Shown: piece after piece, positions 44,444 through 55,394 of the stretch
Layout: every line of letters starts with the position of its first letter
How positions within the stretch are numbered: position 1 is the stretch's first letter
DNA from: Candidatus Binatia bacterium
GTDB taxonomy: Bacteria; Desulfobacterota; Binatia; UBA12015
DNA: 64,000 bases
Assembly (NCBI GenBank): GCA_029248525.1
Contig: JAQWJE010000046.1
Coordinates: 1-64,000, forward strand
Direction of reading: 5' to 3'
Program-made: the position numbers and the translations under genes
The notes under the pieces: model-generated
What the model saw: the letters and a program-made list of their open reading frames with translations, nothing else
Told to the model about the DNA's origin: nothing
Database searches by the model: none

Positions 44444-45913
44444 ATGAGCACCGCTGAAAAATTGGACACCCTGAATCGACCCGCCTACAAGGTAGCCGAT
44501 CTGGGACTAGCCGAATTGGGCCGCAAAGAACTGCGCCTCGCCGAACAGGAAATGCCCGGATTGATGGCCCTGAGGGAAAAATACGGCAGCGAGAAACCGC
44601 TGTCGGGCTCCCAGATCATGGGCTCCCTTCATATGACCGTCCAAACCGCGGTTCTGATCGAAACTCTTGTCGACCTCGGGGCTGATGTCCGCTGGGTGTC
44701 CTGCAATATCTTTTCGACGCAGGACTCCGCCGCCGCAGCCGTCGTTGTCGGACGAGATGGAAGCGTCGACAACCCCACAGGCACCCCCGTATTTGCCTGG
44801 AAAGGCGAGACTCTCGAAGAATATTGGTGGTGCACCAACGAAGCTCTCGTATGGCCGGATGGCACTGGTCCCGATCTGATCGTGGACGATGGCGGCGACG
44901 CCACCCTGCTTTGCCACAAAGGTCTCGAGTTCGAAAAATCCGGCGTCATCCCGGAGTTCGATCCCGAAAACGACGCCGAGGAATACGGTGTCATTCTGGA
45001 CCTGATCCGGAAGGTAGCCAAGGATGCCCCGGGACAGTGGGCGCGAGTCAATGAAAAGCTCCGCGGCGTTTCCGAAGAGACCACCACCGGTGTCGATCGT
45101 CTCTACCAGATGGCTCGCGACGGAGAACTCCTCTTCCCTGCGATCAACGTGAATGACTCGGTGACCAAATCGAAATTCGATAACGTCTATGGCTGCCGCC
45201 ATTCATTGATCGACGGCCTGAACCGCGCCACTGACGTGATGCTCGGGGGCAAGATTGCCGTGGTCTGCGGCTTTGGTCAGGTTGGCAAAGGCTGCGCCGA
45301 GTCGCTTCGCGGTCAGGGCTGTCGAGTCATCGTGACGGAAATCGATCCCATTTGTGCGCTGCAAGCAGCCATGCAGGGATTCGAAGTCGCCACGATCGAG
45401 GACTTTATCGATCGAGCGGATCTCTTCATCACGACCACCGGCAACTTCAACATCATCACTGCCGAGCATATGTCCAAAATGAAAGACAAGGCGATCGTCG
45501 GAAACATCGGCCACTTCGATAACGAAATCGATATGGCAGGCGTGCAGAAGATCGCGGGAATCGAGAAGATCAACATCAAGCCCCAATACGACGAGTGGGT
45601 CTTCCCGGACGGACATTCCGTGCTGGTTCTGGCCGAAGGTCGTTTGCTCAATCTCGGTTGCGCCACAGGCCACCCGTCGTTTGTTATGAGTGCCTCGTTC
45701 ACCAACCAGGTTCTGGCCCAATTGGAGCTCTGGCAGAATCCCGACAAATACGAGACGGCGGTCTATATGCTGCCGAAACATCTGGACGAAGAAGTCGCTC
45801 GTCTGCACCTCGGCAAGCTCGGCGTCAAGCTTACAACCCTGAGCGAGAAGCAGGCCGACTATCTCGGCGTGCCCGTCGAAGGCCCCTTCAAGCCGGATTA
45901 CTACCGCTACTAG
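44444..45913 (+). CDS. ahcY: Adenosylhomocysteinase (SAH hydrolase)
   Basis: 489 aa, NAD-dependent cytosolic enzyme splitting S-adenosylhomocysteine into adenosine and homocysteine. N-terminal substrate domain: [25 protein letters not shown] (usual GCLHMT reads GSLHMT). NAD domain: [20 protein letters not shown] (about residue 268). [11 protein letters not shown] and the C-terminal KPDYYRY are conserved; the KPDYYRY tail lends a Lys and Tyr to the partner's NAD site. The length includes the insertion found in many bacterial SAHHs. AAGGAAAGGA lies upstream. It is in the same operon as the ArsR-methyltransferase gene. Confidence 0.97.
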   Translation: MSTAEKLDTLNRPAYKVADLGLAELGRKELRLAEQEMPGLMALREKYGSEKPLSGSQIMGSLHMTVQTAVLIETLVDLGADVRWVSCNIFSTQDSAAAAVVVGRDGSVDNPTGTPVFAWKGETLEEYWWCTNEALVWPDGTGPDLIVDDGGDATLLCHKGLEFEKSGVIPEFDPENDAEEYGVILDLIRKVAKDAPGQWARVNEKLRGVSEETTTGVDRLYQMARDGELLFPAINVNDSVTKSKFDNVYGCRHSLIDGLNRATDVMLGGKIAVVCGFGQVGKGCAESLRGQGCRVIVTEIDPICALQAAMQGFEVATIEDFIDRADLFITTTGNFNIITAEHMSKMKDKAIVGNIGHFDNEIDMAGVQKIAGIEKINIKPQYDEWVFPDGHSVLVLAEGRLLNLGCATGHPSFVMSASFTNQVLAQLELWQNPDKYETAVYMLPKHLDEEVARLHLGKLGVKLTTLSEKQADYLGVPVEGPFKPDYYRY

Positions 45914-45931
45914 AAAGACGCCTGACACTAA

Positions 45932-45969
45932 AAAAGGGGGGTCGGACGATGCTGTCCGGCCCCCCTTTT
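45932..45969 (+). terminator. Intrinsic terminator after ahcY
   Basis: GGGGGG-TCGGAC pairs with GTCCGG-CCCCCC around a 6-base loop, flanked by AAAAA and TTTT. It can also end the convergent transketolase-like transcript. Confidence 0.85.
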
Positions 45970-45992
45970 CTTTGCCTGCTGTTGTTCAAAAT

Positions 45993-47897
45993 CTAAGCGG
46001 ATGTTGCCAGCTTCTCGACCGCTGCCAGGATTCCTTCGGGGTCGAGACCCTGATGTTCCATCTGCTGCCACAAGCCGCCGCATCCATCGAGGTGGGTCCC
46101 GATATGAGCATATTTGGGCGTGAGCCCACGCGCCAATAGCCAGGATCCGAAATGAACCCCCAGCCCGTTCGTCTGGCTGAGTCCTTCAGCAACCAGAACA
46201 AAGGGCGATGATCCGACTTTACGCATCAGATCCTCGTCCACCACGTTGAGTGTGGATTTATTGATCAAGCCCACGTCCATACCCTTGGCTCTGAGCTGCT
46301 CCACAGCGTCCAACGCTCGATAAAGCGTTTCGCCGAAGCTGACCACCCAGCCCGCAGTGCCCTCACGAACGATCTCGTCACGCCCCGGCTCGAAGGTGTA
46401 ATTCTCGCCATGGAGCAAATCACCATTGGCATCGAGCAGATCCGGCAAAGCCGATCGGTTCGAGAACACGAAACGCATGCCGGGATCATGGAAGACTCGC
46501 TCGAGCACCGCGCGCATCTGATGCTGGTCTCCGGGGAAGTATAAACGGGTCGTATCGTCCTCACTCGCCAGACCGTTTGCGGCGAACATATTATTGATTC
46601 CGAAATGGCATGTATTATCGGCCATATCGTCGACCCCTGCATGGGAGAAATGTGCAAGAACGTTGGCCCCGTTCAGGCGGGCCATGGTGATTTCCGAAAG
46701 GCACATCTCGAGGAAAGCCGAGAAGGTTCCGAAAACACCCTGACGGCCTTTCTCCATGCCGAATCCGGCCGCGGCGGAAAAATTTCCTCGTTCCATAATG
46801 CCGCTGCGCACGAAGACGTCAGGCACTCGCTTGTGGATATGGTGCAAACCGCAGGACCCTTCCAGATCACTATCGATGACCATAACCTGGCGCTGCCGCT
46901 CGGCCGGGTCCATCTTCTCGAGCATATCCGCAAGAACAATCCCGAAAACTTCGCGATTCTTCCCCATCGTGTCCGAGCTCCCGCGGTGGCCTGAGGGTGC
47001 TTTTTCCTTGGTGACCCCCGCCAGATATTCGAGAGCCGCGGTATGCCCTCTCGCCTCGAGGTAGGGCTCGGCGAGGCCGACCGAAATGACATCGTGCCCC
47101 TTCGGCAGACCTTCGAGTCCCTCGATCCCGATCGCCATCTTCCGACGATTGATCAGAGCGTGAGGGCCTTTTTTCGTTACGGCGGCACACATCCGCCGAT
47201 ACAGTGCCGGGAGGTCCTCGCCATCACCGTCACAGATATCCATCCCGTGACCCTGAAGGGTCTTGCCGACATCGAAGCCCGGCAAATAATCACTCGGATG
47301 CCCGGCAATCGTGACGTCATTATCGTCAATCACGAGCTTGATATTCAGTTGATGCCCCACGGCAATCCGAGCGGCTTCGGCATCGTCACCTTCCTGCTGC
47401 GAGCCGTCGGAACCGAAGACGATGACCGACTTCTCGGGGTTCGCAAAGGCGATGCCGTTGGCGAAGGGCCATAAATGGCCGAGGCGCCCCGACGAGAAAT
47501 GGACCCCGGGGGTGTGCCCGAATTCCGGATGGCCCGGCAGTTGACCGAAAGCCTCCCGGTAATGAAGCAATCGTTCCTCGGGCATTTCACCGTTCAAAAC
47601 CGCCATCAAGTACTGAATGGCGACGCGATGACCCGCCTCGTCGAGATACAGTGGCACCACCGGCTGGTCGCTGCGGACAAAACCATCCATGATCAGCACT
47701 TCAGGAACAATATCGTAGGCGCCGCCGGTATGACCCCCGAGGCCCTTCGCCGCAGCACATGCGGTGAAGAAAACGATAACATCCCGACATAACTGAATAT
47801 TATCAGCTAACTGACGCTCCTGATCAGGAGAGAGTTCGGGGTTTTTCGGGTCCAGCGGTACCGGCCGAAAGGCGGCAAGATCAATCGGGAAACTCAT
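45993..47897 (-). CDS. Transketolase-like thiamine-diphosphate enzyme
   Basis: 634 aa from ATG 47897, which has GAGGAGC upstream; the frame opens further at 47996 with unlikely residues. N-terminal TPP domain: GGHTGGAYDIVPEVL (about residue 56), HFSSGRLGHLWPFANG, FGSDGSQQEGDDAE with VIDDNDVTI (about 175-206; the usual GDG...NN reads SDG...ND). Pyrimidine domain: VIDSDLEGSCGLHHI and FGTFSAFLEM (about 385-435). C-terminal domain: INKSTLNVVDEDLMRKV, VLVAEGLSQTNGLG. This fits transketolase-type enzymes broadly but not the canonical pentose-phosphate enzyme in detail, so the sugar or ketoacid it handles is uncertain. Confidence 0.82.
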   Translation of the reverse strand: MSFPIDLAAFRPVPLDPKNPELSPDQERQLADNIQLCRDVIVFFTACAAAKGLGGHTGGAYDIVPEVLIMDGFVRSDQPVVPLYLDEAGHRVAIQYLMAVLNGEMPEERLLHYREAFGQLPGHPEFGHTPGVHFSSGRLGHLWPFANGIAFANPEKSVIVFGSDGSQQEGDDAEAARIAVGHQLNIKLVIDDNDVTIAGHPSDYLPGFDVGKTLQGHGMDICDGDGEDLPALYRRMCAAVTKKGPHALINRRKMAIGIEGLEGLPKGHDVISVGLAEPYLEARGHTAALEYLAGVTKEKAPSGHRGSSDTMGKNREVFGIVLADMLEKMDPAERQRQVMVIDSDLEGSCGLHHIHKRVPDVFVRSGIMERGNFSAAAGFGMEKGRQGVFGTFSAFLEMCLSEITMARLNGANVLAHFSHAGVDDMADNTCHFGINNMFAANGLASEDDTTRLYFPGDQHQMRAVLERVFHDPGMRFVFSNRSALPDLLDANGDLLHGENYTFEPGRDEIVREGTAGWVVSFGETLYRALDAVEQLRAKGMDVGLINKSTLNVVDEDLMRKVGSSPFVLVAEGLSQTNGLGVHFGSWLLARGLTPKYAHIGTHLDGCGGLWQQMEHQGLDPEGILAAVEKLATSA

Positions 47898-48123
47898 CCA
47901 TTGCTCCTCAATGCGGGATGTCGGCCCGGTTTTCGGGCCAGATTTGTCTTCAGACACTTGTTTACAGAAAGTTTCTAGCTGGCAGCGGTAGAACACGCAT
48001 CTGCCGTGGCCTGTATTTCATTCGCCATAGCTCCTAGCAAGCATTGCGATTCGACCGTTGGTCAAGACGTGGAACTCGCGTACAAGGGATGTGATGTTTC
48101 AACGCACCACAAAGGAGAAATTG

Positions 48124-48678
48124 ATGTTCCCAGCCCTCGCCCGCCAATGCCGGCCCGGCCTTGTCGCCCTGCTTTTGACCCTGATCCTCGCACCCGGATG
48201 CGCCGCCATCGGGACCTGGACGACCTACTGGATCAAAGGCGACGGTCCTACCGGAGCAGACCTCGAACTTCTGCGGGAGCAATCAGCCCCCTACCGTCAG
48301 CGCGGAGCTGGTATTATCGTCGGTCGTGCCTTCCTGCAATTCCCGGAGAACAAGGAGGTTCGATCCTTCCGAGGACGCATCCGTATGGTTCCGGCGACCC
48401 TGTTCGCAGAGCATCGGCTGGAAAAATACGTCATGAAGAAAAACGAGTTCCCGCCCGAAATCGAGTCTCAGGTAAAATGGGTGACTCGTTCGGATACCGA
48501 AGGTCGGTTCGTCTTTCGGGAGCTCCCACCGGGGAAATACATCATTGCCTCGGAGATCGCGTATGTGAGCAATTCCGACAAGGCCCAAATGGCGATCGCC
48601 TGGTCCGAGGTCGAATTGGGCGAAGGTGAAACCAAGCAGACCTTTGTATCGCGGGAGATCAAACCCGGGATCCTCTAG
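48124..48678 (+). CDS. Lipoprotein of unknown function
   Basis: 184 aa from ATG 48124 with AAAGGAGAAA upstream; earlier in-frame ATGs lack a site. The lipoprotein signal ends LILAPGC (Cys about residue 22). The mature part has a transthyretin- or carboxypeptidase-regulatory-like beta section: WVTRSDTEGRFVFRELPPGKYIIASEIAYV (about residues 118-147), followed by EVELGEGETKQTFVSRE. Such a prealbumin-like module usually binds proteins or sugars on the cell surface. No enzyme motif is visible. A perfect palindromic terminator follows. Confidence 0.72.
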   Translation: MFPALARQCRPGLVALLLTLILAPGCAAIGTWTTYWIKGDGPTGADLELLREQSAPYRQRGAGIIVGRAFLQFPENKEVRSFRGRIRMVPATLFAEHRLEKYVMKKNEFPPEIESQVKWVTRSDTEGRFVFRELPPGKYIIASEIAYVSNSDKAQMAIAWSEVELGEGETKQTFVSREIKPGIL

Positions 48679-48694
48679 GCGAATGCCGCTGCAT

Positions 48695-48734
48695 AAAAAA
48701 AGGCGAAGCCCTGATCAGGGCTTCGCCTTTTTTT
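48695..48734. terminator. Bidirectional intrinsic terminator
   Basis: A perfect 40-base palindrome centred in CTGATCAG: A6-AGGCGAAGCCC on the left and its complement with T8 on the right. It serves the plus-strand lipoprotein gene and the convergent GWD-repeat gene. Confidence 0.9.
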
Positions 48735-48749
48735 TGAATCCGGAAGACC

Positions 48750-49055
48750 TCAGTCAGCAGACTTCTTGTAAGCTTCCTTGGTCGAATCCCAGCCGTCCTT
48801 GGTGCCCGTGCCGACGGCTTTTGCGGCATCCTTGGTCGAATCCCAGCCCTTCTTGGCGGCATCGCCGGTGGCATCAGCCGCGTTCCCGACGGCCTTCTTG
48901 CTGGCATCCCATCCTTCTTTGAAACCGTCTCCGGTTTCATCGGCGGCGGCGGCAAAGGAATCCTTCGCCTCCTTGGCGCTATCGGAAGCCAACGCCAGAG
49001 GGCCCGTGCCCATGATCAAAATCGCGGCAAATACTGCGGTAAACAATGATTTCAT
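48750..49055 (-). CDS. Secreted helical protein with GWDxxK repeats
   Basis: 101 aa from ATG 49055, where a Sec signal begins (LFTAVFAAILIMGTGPLALAS, cleavage likely after ALA). The mature 78 residues are Ala/Lys/Asp-rich and contain three GWD units: EGWDASKKA, KGWDSTKDA and DGWDSTKEA, about 18 residues apart. They would form amphipathic helices like LEA or YtxH-type proteins, with Trp spaced on one face. At the DNA level an identical 19-base block recurs at 48776 and 48830 (54 bases, 18 codons apart), so duplication is recent or constrained. Likely periplasmic; a membrane- or stress-related role is inference. Confidence 0.72.
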   Translation of the reverse strand: MKSLFTAVFAAILIMGTGPLALASDSAKEAKDSFAAAADETGDGFKEGWDASKKAVGNAADATGDAAKKGWDSTKDAAKAVGTGTKDGWDSTKEAYKKSAD

Positions 49056-49168
49056 CTCTACTCTCCCTTGAACTACTGCAAATGAACGCCTCGAACGGCG
49101 CCCGATTAACCTTTTCACAAGCTGTCGAAAGCAGAAAGCGAAAGTCGACAGACAACCAAACCTGATAT

Positions 49169-50602
49169 TTAACGACGGGCCGTCCAGGTGGTCGGCCCGT
49201 CCGGTGCATCCTTCAAATCGATTCCGGCCGCGGCCAGTTCATCTCGAATCTCGTCAGCCCGACCAAAATCTCTCGCCTCACGTGCCTCGGCCCGCTCCAC
49301 GATCAGTGCCTCAATTCGCGGGGCATCCATTCCCGAGGCTTCCGCCCGTCCCTGGCGCATTTCCTCAAGCGTTGCTGCCGGATCGCCCTGCAAGACACCC
49401 AGAACGGATCCTGCGGAAACGATGGCGCGACCGACCGAGGCCGCCTGAGCGCAGTAGCCGACGTCGATCATGCGATTCACCGCACGCACGCCGTCGTGCA
49501 AGGCAGCCAGCGCCCTCGACGTATTCAGGTCATCATGCAAGGCGCTTCGGAATTCCGCGAGAAGCTCCTCAGCCTCTGGTACCGGGGCCTCCGGAGGCTC
49601 CGACTCAAAGGCCCGCGCCAGGGTCTCGTACATCCGGAGCAAGACTTTCTCGGCGTCGGCAACCGCATCCATGGTGAACTCGAGAGGCGAACGATAGTGG
49701 GTCTGCAGAAGCATCAGGCGCAACGCCTCGCGCGGGAAACGTTCCAGAGCATCTCGAATATTGACGATATTCCCGAGCGATTTGGACATCTTCTCGTCGC
49801 CCAGACGCAGAAAGGATACGTGCGCCCAGTGGTTCGCGAAGGGCTTCCCGGAACTGCCCTCGGATTGAGCAATCTCGTTCTCATGATGCGGGAAAACCAG
49901 ATCCTCCCCACCGCCATGCAAATCAAAGGTCTCCCCCAGATAACGGCTGCTCATCGCCGAGCATTCGATATGCCAACCCGGTCGTCCCGCGCCAAAAGGA
50001 CTCTCCCAGAAAGGCTCTCCGGGCTTCGCAGCTTTCCATAAGGCGAAATCAGCAGGATGACGTTTATGGGCATCCACCTCTACCCGCGCCCCGGCCTTCA
50101 GGTCGTCCAGATTTCGGCGCGAGAGTCGACCGTAGGCGGGGAAATCACCCACCGAAAAATACATGCCGTCGGGCGTCCTGTAAGCCAGACCACGCTCTTC
50201 CAGTTCGGTGATCATCGCTACCATTTCGGGAATATGGTCGGTAGCCAGTGGTTCGACATCGGGGGCACGATTGCCCAGAGCGGCCGAATCTTCCTGCAGG
50301 GCATTAGCAAAACGACGCGATAATTCCTCCGAGGTCTCGCCATTCTCGCGAGCCCGGTTGATGATCTTGTCCTCGATATCCGTAATGTTGCGGATGTAAG
50401 TTACCCGCTGCCCCGTCCATTCCAGAAACCGTACGAGGGTGTCGAAAACCAGCATGACGCGCGCGTGCCCGACATGCGCGTAGTCGTAAACCGTCACGCC
50501 GCAGACATAGAGGCGCACATGACCGGCCTCGCGGCAGACGAGCGGCTCGACCCGGCGAGTCAGCGTATTATAGAGTGCGATCGATGCATCCTGGTCGGAC
50601 AT
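49169..50602 (-). CDS. cysS: Cysteinyl-tRNA synthetase
   Basis: 477 aa, class Ia synthetase that charges tRNA-Cys. The HIGH-like motif is in [18 protein letters not shown] (about residue 36), the zinc Cys in [11 protein letters not shown], zinc-binding HIECSAMS (about 210) with [11 protein letters not shown], and [12 protein letters not shown] (about 272). The C-terminal helical anticodon region ends with a [16 protein letters not shown] segment typical of CysS. The ATG follows the acs stop directly, with GAGGAG of the acs end as ribosome site, so the three genes from 53.7 kb are one tightly coupled unit. Confidence 0.97.
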   Translation of the reverse strand: MSDQDASIALYNTLTRRVEPLVCREAGHVRLYVCGVTVYDYAHVGHARVMLVFDTLVRFLEWTGQRVTYIRNITDIEDKIINRARENGETSEELSRRFANALQEDSAALGNRAPDVEPLATDHIPEMVAMITELEERGLAYRTPDGMYFSVGDFPAYGRLSRRNLDDLKAGARVEVDAHKRHPADFALWKAAKPGEPFWESPFGAGRPGWHIECSAMSSRYLGETFDLHGGGEDLVFPHHENEIAQSEGSSGKPFANHWAHVSFLRLGDEKMSKSLGNIVNIRDALERFPREALRLMLLQTHYRSPLEFTMDAVADAEKVLLRMYETLARAFESEPPEAPVPEAEELLAEFRSALHDDLNTSRALAALHDGVRAVNRMIDVGYCAQAASVGRAIVSAGSVLGVLQGDPAATLEEMRQGRAEASGMDAPRIEALIVERAEAREARDFGRADEIRDELAAAGIDLKDAPDGPTTWTARR

Positions 50603-52553
<1,951 letters not shown>

Positions 52554-52561
<8 letters not shown>

Positions 52562-53717
52562 CAAAAATCTCCGCTTCCCCGTCGGGAAGAATTTCCTGCG
52601 CTATCGTTTCCCTGTTCCAAACGCTGTCACCAAAGGCGACTTCAGAACTTTTGGCGCGCTTAAAATATATGTGCATGTCATGCTCCCAGGTGAACCCGAT
52701 CCCGCCATGGATCTGAATGCCTTCACCGGCGACCTCCCGGAATGCATCGGAGCAATAGGCTTTTGCCATGGCAGACGCCAGATGCGCTTCCGGAGACCCG
52801 CTTGCGATCGCCCATGCAGCGTACCACGCCGCCGAACGACCGCTCTCCACTTTCACCATCATATCGGCACATTTGTGCTGGATCGCCTGAAAAGATCCGA
52901 TCGGCTTTCCAAATTGCTCCCGCACCTTGGCGTAATCGACCGACATTTCGAGGATCCGGGCGGCACCGCCGCAAGATTCCGCCGCCAAACCCGCTCTTGC
53001 CGCGTCGGCGAGTCGCTCCAGTTGCCGCCACCCGGAGCCCTTGGCGCCCACCCGATCGGCCAGGGGCACCCGCACCGCGTCGAGGCGTACCTCGGCTTGT
53101 TTGCGTGTCTGGTCGAGAGTCTTCAAACCGGTCATCGTGACGCCGTCCGCCTTGCCGGGGACGAGAAAGAGATCGATACCGCTTGGCCCCTCGCTCCCGG
53201 CCTCCCGCGCGGCCACGATGAGCCAGTCCGCACCGATGGCATCCGGGACGAAAACTTTTGTTCCCCGCAATTCGACGCCACCGGAGACCGGGCTCCATTC
53301 GGCCTCGATGGCCTCCGGGGCAAGTTGTCCCGAGCTTTCCAACCAGGCAATGGTCGCGCGGATCTCCCCCGCGGCAATTCCTGGCAACAGGGCTCGGGCG
53401 GCGGGACCTGTCGCCTGCGCAGATAACAGGCTCGCCGAGCAAACCGCTGTAGAGAAAAAAGGCCCCGGCAAGACAACACGGCCCATTTCCTCGAGCAGCA
53501 GCGCCATCTCGACAAAGCTCAATCCAATCCCCCCATCCTCCTCAGGAATCATCATGCCGAGCCACCCAAGCGCTGCCATTTGGCGCCAGAGGGCGGGGTC
53601 GTGTCCCTCCTCCTCGGCCATCAAACGGCGGACCAGAGTCATCGGGCATTCCTTTTCGAGAAATGCTCGTGCCGAATCGCGTAATAGCTCCTGATCTTCG
53701 TTGAATCCGAAATCCAT
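52554..53717 (-). CDS. Acyl-CoA dehydrogenase
   Basis: 387 aa. N-terminal helices with [31 protein letters not shown], middle domain [21 protein letters not shown], and C-terminal [31 protein letters not shown], with GFTWEHD resembling the ACAD family members that use an alternative catalytic residue position. The strong SEPxAGSD flavin loop is not seen, as in the dehydrogenase at 9.1 kb. It oxidises an acyl-CoA, electrons going to ETF. It is first in the ACAD-acs-cysS operon and divergent from the sigma-54-type AAA+ gene. Confidence 0.9.
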
Positions 53718-53921
53718 TATGATCGCCTACAAGCTTTCCCGCGCTCGAGGAGAAAGCTGACGCCCAGCGCCAATTTTTTGACGTTTCGCGAGTTTTCGTC
53801 AAGCCCTCGACGGCATTCCGCGCCGCCCGCTCGAGCCGACGCGGGCAACCCGATCCGCGAACCCCTGCGGAATGTAGGCCGATTTGTGTCCCATAACAAT
53901 CTCGGGGGGGCAATTGGCCTT

Positions 53922-53937
53922 TGGCATTGCCATTGCA
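53922..53937 (+). promoter_or_regulatory. Sigma-54 (-24/-12) promoter
   Basis: TGGCA-TTGCCA-TTGCA places GG and GC exactly as in the sigma-54 consensus (TGGCAC-N5-TTGCA), with one departure (C to T). Expected start near 53948, only about 6 bases before the ATG at 53954. It would be read by RpoN-RNA polymerase; rpoN is not in the window. The leader is very short, so the real start codon could be downstream. Confidence 0.55.
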
Positions 53938-53953
53938 TCCGTAGTTTCAAACC

Positions 53954-54913
53954 ATGAACGGAATCACACCTCGAATCAGTCTGATCGACGTGCGGGCACT
54001 TCGCCCCGCAAGCTTTGGTGCCAAAACGGAGAACGGAACCACCGGAGGGAGACTTTCGCCACTTGAAGCGCTCCTGAGGCCGCGAAGCGCTGCTGTGGAA
54101 CGCGAACTGCCCGAGGAAATTCCATCTGGCAGCTTCTACGGCATGGTCGGCCGAAGCCCGGCCATGCTCTCGGTTTTCGCCACGCTGGCGAGAATGGCGG
54201 CCTACCCCGTCACACCGCTCCTCCTCGGAGAACCCGGCTGCGGTAAAAGTTGTGCGGCGAAGGCCCTTCACCGAGCCTCGGATCGCGCCGCAGAACGGAT
54301 GATTTCCTTTGATTGCCGACAGGCTCAGGACCTGCCGATCGAGAGTATTCTCTTCGGCCAGGTCGGCGGAATTGCTCCCGCGCAGAATTCGGCCGATCGG
54401 CCCGGATTGCTCGAGATGGCGCATGAGGGGACGCTTTATCTGCAAGAAATCAGCGAACTTCCGATAGACGTGCAGGTGAAACTCCTGCGCTTTCTGGAGT
54501 CTCGCGAAATCCGGCGTGTCGGCTCTGCGCAACTCAGGCGGTTGGATGTGCGAATCATCACCTCGAGCGAGAGAGATCTCAGCCTTCTTTGCACTCAGGG
54601 GAAATTCCGAGGAGACCTGCTCTACCGCCTGAATGTCGGATCGATCGTCTTGCCCCCATTGCGCGAGATCCCCGAGGACATCCCCATGCTGGTCAGTCAT
54701 CTTCTGGAGCGGGTCGCGATGGTCAACGGCCTGCCACCGCAGGCGCTCAGCGCTCAGGCACACCGGGAGTTGGCCGCATATGGCTGGCCGGAAAACGTAC
54801 GCCAATTATTTGCAGTCTTGCTGGCGGGGAGTCGGCGGGCCTGTGGACGTGAAATTCAGAACACGGATCTGGGCCTGCCCGCGATGGACCATCCCTCCAT
54901 GCCGGGCGTTTGA
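53954..54913 (+). CDS. Degenerate sigma-54-activator-like AAA+ protein
   Basis: 319 aa. Residues about 62-300 are a sigma-54-interaction AAA+ domain: Walker A GEPGCGKS (92-99), FGQVGGIAPAQNS, GTLYLQEISELP, LRFLESREIRRVGS, DVRIITSSERDL, FRGDLLYRLN (arginine finger) and WPENVRQL. Three hallmarks are changed: the sigma-54-contacting GAFTGA loop reads GIAPAQ (139-144), the Walker B Asp is Gln (Q164, LYLQEI), and there is no Fis-type DNA-binding helix-turn-helix after the AAA+ part. There is no recognisable receiver domain in the first 60 residues. It probably cannot activate sigma-54 promoters by the usual route and may instead act as an inhibitor or scaffold. A -24/-12 promoter precedes it. Confidence 0.82.
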   Translation: MNGITPRISLIDVRALRPASFGAKTENGTTGGRLSPLEALLRPRSAAVERELPEEIPSGSFYGMVGRSPAMLSVFATLARMAAYPVTPLLLGEPGCGKSCAAKALHRASDRAAERMISFDCRQAQDLPIESILFGQVGGIAPAQNSADRPGLLEMAHEGTLYLQEISELPIDVQVKLLRFLESREIRRVGSAQLRRLDVRIITSSERDLSLLCTQGKFRGDLLYRLNVGSIVLPPLREIPEDIPMLVSHLLERVAMVNGLPPQALSAQAHRELAAYGWPENVRQLFAVLLAGSRRACGREIQNTDLGLPAMDHPSMPGV

Positions 54914-54925
54914 GCGACGGGGCGC

Positions 54926-55207
54926 TCAGGCGTCAGCGGTGCCTTCCCGCGAGCGAAAGAGGCGGTCGATGCTCTCCTCCTCACGGTTGGCTTCGAGCAA
55001 GGCTCGCAAAGTCTGTTCCAGCGCGGTCAGCTCGGTATTCACGGTCACCAAAGACTCCACCAGGCCAATCCAGGACTCCTGTTCGGGAAGCGGTGCGTCG
55101 CCTTCCTCGCAAATCGTTACGCATTTCTGCGTCACTTCCAGAACGCCTTCCGAGGCGCCCTCCAGATGTGTGGCCAAATCAATAAACGTATGACGATCGA
55201 TAATCAT
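54926..55207 (-). CDS. Small acidic helical protein of unknown function
   Basis: 93 aa from ATG 55207, with GGAGG 9 bases upstream. Predominantly helical and acidic, with heptad-like spacing in WIGLVESLVTVNTELTALEQTLRALLEANREEE (about residues 44-76), compatible with a coiled coil. Two Cys (TQKCVTICEEGD) sit near residue 30. It is convergent with the degenerate AAA+ gene (stops 12 bases apart). No family recognised. Confidence 0.6.
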   Translation of the reverse strand: MIIDRHTFIDLATHLEGASEGVLEVTQKCVTICEEGDAPLPEQESWIGLVESLVTVNTELTALEQTLRALLEANREEESIDRLFRSREGTADA

Positions 55208-55394
55208 GGGGATTTTCCTCCAAGCCCGGAAATCAACTGTGTCGGACCTGCTTCCCCTTAAAGGCAAGTGGAGTGCCAGCTTGGACCACGCAAAATAAGG
55301 CTTTTTTCGGAACCCCAACCTTGCATCCGCACAACATTGGGGCAGTTCTTGCGGCAGCGCTCGATTTCGGGAAATGCGCCGCTACCCGAACGCC

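Noticed and set aside
48750-48950. CRISPR-like repeats
   Set aside because: The repeats are within the coding frame of the GWD protein, spaced by codon multiples, with no unique spacers.
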